Origin: Pseudomonadota bacterium
GTDB lineage: Bacteria > Pseudomonadota > Gammaproteobacteria > Burkholderiales > Burkholderiaceae_C
Direction: 5' to 3'
DNA: 64,000 nucleotides
Assembly: GCA_963205115.1 (NCBI GenBank)
Contig: CAUJHV010000024.1
Coordinates: 60,008 to 124,007 of the forward strand
The translations under genes were made by a program, and so were the position numbers. Of the stretch, positions 59,953-64,000 are shown piece after piece (position 1 is the first letter of the stretch; every line of letters begins with the position of its first letter). The notes under the pieces are model-generated. The model did not search any database. It saw nothing but the letters and a program-made list of their open reading frames with translations, and was not told where the DNA came from.

Positions 59953-61992
59953 TCAGCAGGCCAGGGCTTCGGCGTGCCGGGCGGCCGTCGGCGCTTGGGC
60001 CCTCGCACGGGCTGTGGCAGGTGCGTCGTGGCGGTAGACACCGCAGCCCACGAGCAGGCGGTCGTTCAAGGCCTTGACGAAGGACGTCTTGGGCAGCACG
60101 GTCCCGGTGTCGAGGTTGAGGATGTCGTAGTCGATCCACCCACCCGCCGGCGCCGCGGCCCAGGCGTCCGCCACGAAGCGATCGCCGTCGATGCCCGGCA
60201 CCTCGTGCACGCGCCGGCCCTCCATCGCCGGCTTGGCGCCATGCAACCGGTAGCGTCCTTCGCGATCGATCGCGAACACGTACAGGTCACGGTCGACAAA
60301 GCCCGCGTCGCTCGAATGCAGTCGCTCGCAGGCCGCCGGATAGCCCACCTGCGCGATCAGGCCCAGGGCGCGCCCGACCAGGGCGTGTGCCTCATCGGCA
60401 CTGCCCTGACGCAGGCGGATCGCACTGACGGCCCGCGTGAGGGCCTGGGCCCGGTCCGCCAGGTCGTGCGAGGCCACCAGCGCTTCTTCGACCATGCTCG
60501 CGTTTTCGCGCGTGATGTGGTCCAGGGCCCCGGCGCCGCGTGTGGCCTCCTGCAGGTCCACGCTCTGGCGCTGGCTGGCCTGGGCGATGTCGCGCAGTGC
60601 ATCGCTGACCTCGTGGATGCCGCCGACCAGGCCGACGAGGCTTTCCCCGGCGCCGCGCGTCTGCACGACCGCCTGAGCCACCTGCTCGGAAGAGTGCGTG
60701 ATCAGAGAGCGCACCTCGGCTGCCGCTGAACTGGAGCGTTGGGCCAGGTGCCGCACCTCGCTGGCCACGACGGCAAAGCCCCGTCCGGCATCGCCTGCGC
60801 GCGCGGCCTCGACCGCGGCGTTCAAGGCCAGGATGTTGGTCTGGAAGGCGATGCCGTCGATGACGCCGATGATCTCGGCCATGCGACGCGATTCCTCTTC
60901 CAGCCCCTGCATGGCCGCCACGGCTTGGTGCATGCGCTGACCGCCGGCCTCGGCGTCGTCCCGCAGTCGTCCCGTCAGGCTCTCCACGGTGGCGGCGGAC
61001 TGAGCGTTTTCATTGGCGGTCTGGCTGACCTGCGCGACAGCGGCGACGGTCTGCCGTAGGTTGGCGGCCTGGTTCTCGGTGCGGATCGCCAGCCCCTGGG
61101 CAGCTGCCGTCAACTGCTCGCCCGACATGCCCACGCGCACCGCGCTCGATCGGATCTCGGCCACCATGCTGGACAGGCCGGCATTCATGTCCTCCAGCAA
61201 GCGGCCCATGGCGGCCAACTCGTCGCGGCCCTGGGCGTTCACGCGGTGTGAGAGGTCGCCCTGCGCCACCTGCCGGACCGCGTCGGTGGCATCCTGCAGC
61301 GGCTGCAGGATGCTGCGGCCCACGCGCCACGACAGCAGCACGGACATGGCCATGGCCACGGCCACCAGGCCGATGGCCAGCTGCTGGATCGAGCGGGATC
61401 GCTGGCCGATGTCGTCGACGCCCGCCTCGAGCCGCCCGGTGGCGGCCTGCGCGAGCGGGGCCAGGCTGGCCTGCAGATCGGCACTGGCCTTGTCGAATGC
61501 GGGCATCGTCGGGTTGCCCTTCGGCGGGCCGCCGGCGATGTAGGCCTCGGCCATCGCCCGGCCGCTGGTGACATAGGCCTCGAAGCGCCGCTCGATGTCC
61601 TGCAGCTCGGCCAGTGTCCGATCGTCGTTCGCGTCGAGCGCACGCTGGCGGAAGCGGCGCAGTCCGCCCAGGAATTCGTCGCGGTGGCGGGCGGCTTCCT
61701 TGAAGCCGTCGTCGAGCCCGTCCTGGCCGCGCGTGGCCGAAATATCGGACAGGAACTGCTGGACCTGCGCGACGTTGCGCAGCATGTCCTTGGCCAGCAG
61801 CGCGAAGCCCATCTCGACCTTCACGTCGCGCTCGAGCTTGCTGCTCACGTCGTCCAGACTGATCCACAACCACACGGTGAAAGCGGCAAACAGCAGCAGC
61901 GGCGCGAGCGAACCCAGCGCCAGCCGATGACCGATCTTCATGCCGGTCAGCAGGTGTGGCATGCGCGCGAGGCCCAGGGGCTGCGACTTCAT
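59953..61992 (-). CDS. Chemoreceptor with C-terminal Cache-like domain
   Basis: A 679-residue chemoreceptor. After a first membrane helix (about 25-48) comes a periplasmic four-helix bundle (about 50-208), a second helix (about 210-228), HAMP, and the MCP signalling domain with [33 protein letters not shown]. Unusually, a Cache-like domain follows the signalling domain (about 560-660; [51 protein letters not shown]). Cache domains normally sense ligands outside the cell, so here it would be cytoplasmic. The ATG at 61992 is chosen; ATGs at 61962 and 61941 are possible. No tethering pentapeptide is present at the C-terminus. Confidence 0.9.
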   Translation of the reverse strand: MKSQPLGLARMPHLLTGMKIGHRLALGSLAPLLLFAAFTVWLWISLDDVSSKLERDVKVEMGFALLAKDMLRNVAQVQQFLSDISATRGQDGLDDGFKEAARHRDEFLGGLRRFRQRALDANDDRTLAELQDIERRFEAYVTSGRAMAEAYIAGGPPKGNPTMPAFDKASADLQASLAPLAQAATGRLEAGVDDIGQRSRSIQQLAIGLVAVAMAMSVLLSWRVGRSILQPLQDATDAVRQVAQGDLSHRVNAQGRDELAAMGRLLEDMNAGLSSMVAEIRSSAVRVGMSGEQLTAAAQGLAIRTENQAANLRQTVAAVAQVSQTANENAQSAATVESLTGRLRDDAEAGGQRMHQAVAAMQGLEEESRRMAEIIGVIDGIAFQTNILALNAAVEAARAGDAGRGFAVVASEVRHLAQRSSSAAAEVRSLITHSSEQVAQAVVQTRGAGESLVGLVGGIHEVSDALRDIAQASQRQSVDLQEATRGAGALDHITRENASMVEEALVASHDLADRAQALTRAVSAIRLRQGSADEAHALVGRALGLIAQVGYPAACERLHSSDAGFVDRDLYVFAIDREGRYRLHGAKPAMEGRRVHEVPGIDGDRFVADAWAAAPAGGWIDYDILNLDTGTVLPKTSFVKALNDRLLVGCGVYRHDAPATARARAQAPTAARHAEALAC

Positions 61993-62300
61993 GTTCCTTA
62001 CTCTCCCTTGCGGTCGCGCCATCGCGGCGCGTGGGTCTTGCGTGTGTTTGCGGGCATCCTGGCACCGGCCCGAGGGTGGCGTTACGGATGGCCGCGGCTG
62101 GAATTTCGCTGACCCAAGCGCGTGCCGAAGGGCAGATGAGCGACGGGCAGGGGGACCAATTCGCTCAGGCTTGCTGTGATGCACCACAACAGGGCGCGGG
62201 ACACGCGTCCAGCGGCCGGTTTGCACCAGGAAGGCGGGCGCCGCGAGCTGCCGTCTGCGACCCGGACGTCGTCGGCCCGCGCCGGTCGGCCCTGGCGTCT
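61993..62300. other. Intergenic region, no gene seen
   Basis: This 308-bp stretch lies between the chemoreceptor start and the end of the small HExxH gene, both on the minus strand. It has the chemoreceptor leader with an AAGGGAG / AAGGA region just before the ATG. I find no clear promoter, repeat or small gene. Confidence 0.5.
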
Positions 62301-62768
62301 TCAGGGCCCGACCGGCGAACGGCTGGCCAGCGGGCCGGCCTCGCCCGGGCGAATCTCCGGCTCGGCCTGTGCCTGCAACGGGCCATGCGTGAAGCGCAGG
62401 ATCTCGCCCACGCGGCGCCATTGCTTGAAACGTTGGAGGTAGCGGTTCTGCACGGCATAGGCCTGCGTCTCGGCCGCCAGGACCTTCGGGCAGTCCTCGA
62501 ACAGCGCGTCGCCGCGCTGCAGGTGCTGCAGGTGGTGTACGAACTCGTGCACGAGGTAGGACTGGTCGGGCAGGTCCTTGGCGGCCTGCAGGGCCTGGTC
62601 GACGGCCTGTTCCTCGACGATATCGAGTTGCAGGCCGCTGCCGCGCAGGCGAGCCGAGCCCGCGGCGAGCGTATGCACGCCCTGCAACCACGGCTGTAGG
62701 CCCACGGCCATCATCCCGGCGCAGACGATCGAACCAGCTACGCCCAGCGCCGTGTCGGCCTGCAGCAC
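62301..62768 (-). CDS. Small HExxH-motif protein, putative metallopeptidase
   Basis: A 155-residue protein of unknown family. It opens with a hydrophobic stretch ([17 protein letters not shown], residues 8-24) that could be a membrane or signal segment. The metal-site motif [10 protein letters not shown] has HExxH at 74-78, and Glu100 in [10 protein letters not shown] sits about 22 residues further on, the spacing expected for a gluzincin-like third ligand. It resembles small bacterial proteins annotated as DUF6647-like, but I do not claim membership. The start is the GTG at 62768; a stop lies 3 codons upstream. It diverges from the thiolase gene. Confidence 0.65.
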   Translation of the reverse strand: MLQADTALGVAGSIVCAGMMAVGLQPWLQGVHTLAAGSARLRGSGLQLDIVEEQAVDQALQAAKDLPDQSYLVHEFVHHLQHLQRGDALFEDCPKVLAAETQAYAVQNRYLQRFKQWRRVGEILRFTHGPLQAQAEPEIRPGEAGPLASRSPVGP

Positions 62769-62804
62769 AGGCTTTCAAGCAGAAGGGCGCCTGACATCGG
62801 TGCT

Positions 62805-62822
62805 TGCCAGCAGTCGCTGGCA
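62805..62822. promoter_or_regulatory. Inverted repeat between the HExxH gene and the thiolase gene
   Basis: TGCCAGC-AGTC-GCTGGCA is a perfect 7-bp inverted repeat with a 4-nt centre, 35 bp upstream of the thiolase start. It may be an operator for either divergent gene; it does not match the TGACGT-type sites elsewhere in the window. Confidence 0.35.
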
Positions 62823-62857
62823 TCATGGCGGCATCTCTGTGGTTTCAGGAGTTCGTC

Positions 62858-64000
62858 GTGCAAGACCCCATCGTCATCGTCTCCGCTGCCCGCACGCCCA
62901 TTGGTGGCCTGCTGGGTGACTTCGCCAACCTTGCTGCCTGGGAACTGGGCGCCGTGGCCATCCGGGCGGCCGTCGAACGCGCCGGCGTGCCGCTCGATGC
63001 GGTCGACGAGGTGCTGATGGGCAACTGCCTGATGGCCGGCCAGGGCCAGGCGCCGGCGCGCCAGGCGGTGCTGAAGGCCGGGCTGCCGCAGAGCGCCGGC
63101 GCGGTGACGCTGAGCAAGATGTGCGGCAGCGGTATGCGCGCGATGATGTTTGCGCACGACATGCTGGCCGCGGGCTCGGTGGACGTGATGGTCGCCGGCG
63201 GCATGGAAAGCATGACCAACGCGCCGCACCTGATGTTTGCCCGCAAAGGCATCAAGTACGGCCACGCGCAGATCTTCGACCACATGGCCATGGACGGCCT
63301 GGAAGATGCGTACGAGCGCGGCAAGGCCATGGGTGTCTTCGCGGAGAGCTGCGCCGAGAAGTACGCCTTCACGCGACAGGCGCAGGACGCCTACGCTATC
63401 GCCAGCACCCAACGCGCCAAATCCGCCAACGAAGACGGCCGCTTCGATTGGGAGATGGCACCCGTGAAGCTGCCCGGCAGGGGTGGCGAGACGGTGGTCA
63501 AGTGGGACGAGCAGCCTTTCAAGGCCAAGCTCGACAAGATCCCGTCGCTCAAGCCCGCCTTCAAGAAGGACGGCACGATCACCGCGGCCAATGCTTCCAG
63601 CATCAGCGACGGCGCGGCCGCGCTGGTGATGGTGCGCGAAAGCACGGCGGCGCGCCTGGGCCTGAAGCCGGTGGCGCGCGTCGTCGCGCATGCGGTGCAC
63701 GCGCAGGCGCCGGAGTGGTTCTCCACCGCGCCGGCCGGTGCCATCAACAAGGCCCTGAAAAAGGCCGGCTGGACGGCGCAGCAGGTGGACCTGTGGGAAG
63801 TCAACGAAGCCTTTGCGGCGGTGACGATGGCGGCGATGGCCGAGTTCCATCTGCCGCACGAGATCGTCAACGTGCACGGCGGCGCCTGCGCGCTGGGCCA
63901 CCCCATCGGCGCCAGCGGTGCGCGCATCGTCGTCACCTTGCTGGGTGCCCTGCGCGCGCAGGGCAAGAAGCGCGGCATGGCCTCGCTGTGCATCGGCGGC
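62858..64000 (+). CDS. Thiolase (acetyl-CoA C-acetyltransferase), cut by window edge
   Basis: 381 codons of a thiolase run to the window edge without a stop; only the last about 10 residues are likely missing. The start is GTG 62858, with AGGA 7 nt upstream. Motifs: IVSAARTPIGG, the nucleophile Cys89 in KMCGSGMRAM, NEAFA, GGACALGHPIGASGAR and the terminal CIGG containing the second catalytic cysteine. It condenses or cleaves acetoacetyl-CoA and related 3-ketoacyl-CoAs. With isovaleryl-CoA dehydrogenase and an HMG-CoA lyase-like gene in the window, it could serve in leucine or fatty-acid catabolism or in polyhydroxybutyrate metabolism. Confidence 0.95.
   Translation, partial: MQDPIVIVSAARTPIGGLLGDFANLAAWELGAVAIRAAVERAGVPLDAVDEVLMGNCLMAGQGQAPARQAVLKAGLPQSAGAVTLSKMCGSGMRAMMFAHDMLAAGSVDVMVAGGMESMTNAPHLMFARKGIKYGHAQIFDHMAMDGLEDAYERGKAMGVFAESCAEKYAFTRQAQDAYAIASTQRAKSANEDGRFDWEMAPVKLPGRGGETVVKWDEQPFKAKLDKIPSLKPAFKKDGTITAANASSISDGAAALVMVRESTAARLGLKPVARVVAHAVHAQAPEWFSTAPAGAINKALKKAGWTAQQVDLWEVNEAFAAVTMAAMAEFHLPHEIVNVHGGACALGHPIGASGARIVVTLLGALRAQGKKRGMASLCIGG

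Overview
The window is GC-rich (about two-thirds G+C by eye), densely packed chromosomal DNA from a betaproteobacterium, most likely order Burkholderiales (a Rubrivivax/Leptothrix/Comamonadaceae-like lineage). This placement is inferred from gene content: a fused isobutyryl-CoA mutase (IcmF), a Bug/TctC-type transporter, separate GlyQ and GlyS, a DksA that has lost most zinc-finger cysteines, HslVU, and the general protein style. There are no rRNAs, tRNAs, CRISPR arrays, insertion sequences or phage genes. I count 53 protein genes, two of them cut by the window edges.

Layout. 1-3 kb: the end of an aldo/keto reductase, an HxlR regulator, a cytochrome P460 with a thioredoxin-like partner, and a tartrate dehydrogenase-type enzyme. 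3-9 kb (minus strand): a CoA-transferase/HMG-CoA-lyase pair, a TerC-family membrane protein behind a yybP-ykoY (manganese) riboswitch, and an EF-G paralogue. 9-14 kb (minus): a MacAB-TolC-like efflux operon. 14-22 kb: AMP nucleosidase, a lipid kinase, an EEP-family nuclease/phosphatase, a small secreted protein, a lytic transglycosylase and a penicillin-acylase-family lipoprotein. 22-27 kb: icmF, coaX and an ion channel. 27-31 kb: a transmembrane pseudokinase coupled to an OmpA-like lipoprotein. 31-37 kb (minus): a STAS-domain protein with hslV and hslU, then dksA and a COG0523 metallochaperone GTPase. 37-42 kb: corC-lnt, a D-aminoacylase-type amidohydrolase and a BASS transporter. 42-48 kb (plus): glyQ, glyS, a gmhB-like gene, a PlsC acyltransferase and a YgjP-type metallopeptidase. 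48-54 kb: a MerR regulator, a chemoreceptor, isovaleryl-CoA dehydrogenase, carbonic anhydrase, a small membrane protein and an M48 peptidase. 54-60 kb (minus): an eda-PfkB kinase pair followed by tctC-tctB-tctA and a DUF2007 protein. 60-64 kb: a second chemoreceptor, a small HExxH protein and the start of a thiolase gene.

How genes work together. Branched-chain and short acyl-CoA catabolism recurs (icmF, isovaleryl-CoA dehydrogenase, thiolase, HMG-CoA-lyase-like enzyme). icmF and the isovaleryl-CoA dehydrogenase gene share a near-identical palindrome at the same distance from a -10-like element, and a LiuR-like MerR regulator lies nearby, so co-regulation is a testable proposal. The eda-kinase-TTT cluster looks like a sugar-acid uptake and cleavage module. 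Envelope functions are also prominent (lnt, corC, PlsC, lytic transglycosylase, efflux, OmpA lipoprotein).

Most interesting items: the riboswitch whose P1 strand and Shine-Dalgarno sequester compete for the same bases upstream of the TerC gene; the pseudokinase-OmpA pair; the shared acyl-CoA operators; a GmhB homologue lacking the HAD nucleophile; and a lipid kinase whose conserved N-terminus can only be translated from a CTG codon or via a frameshift.
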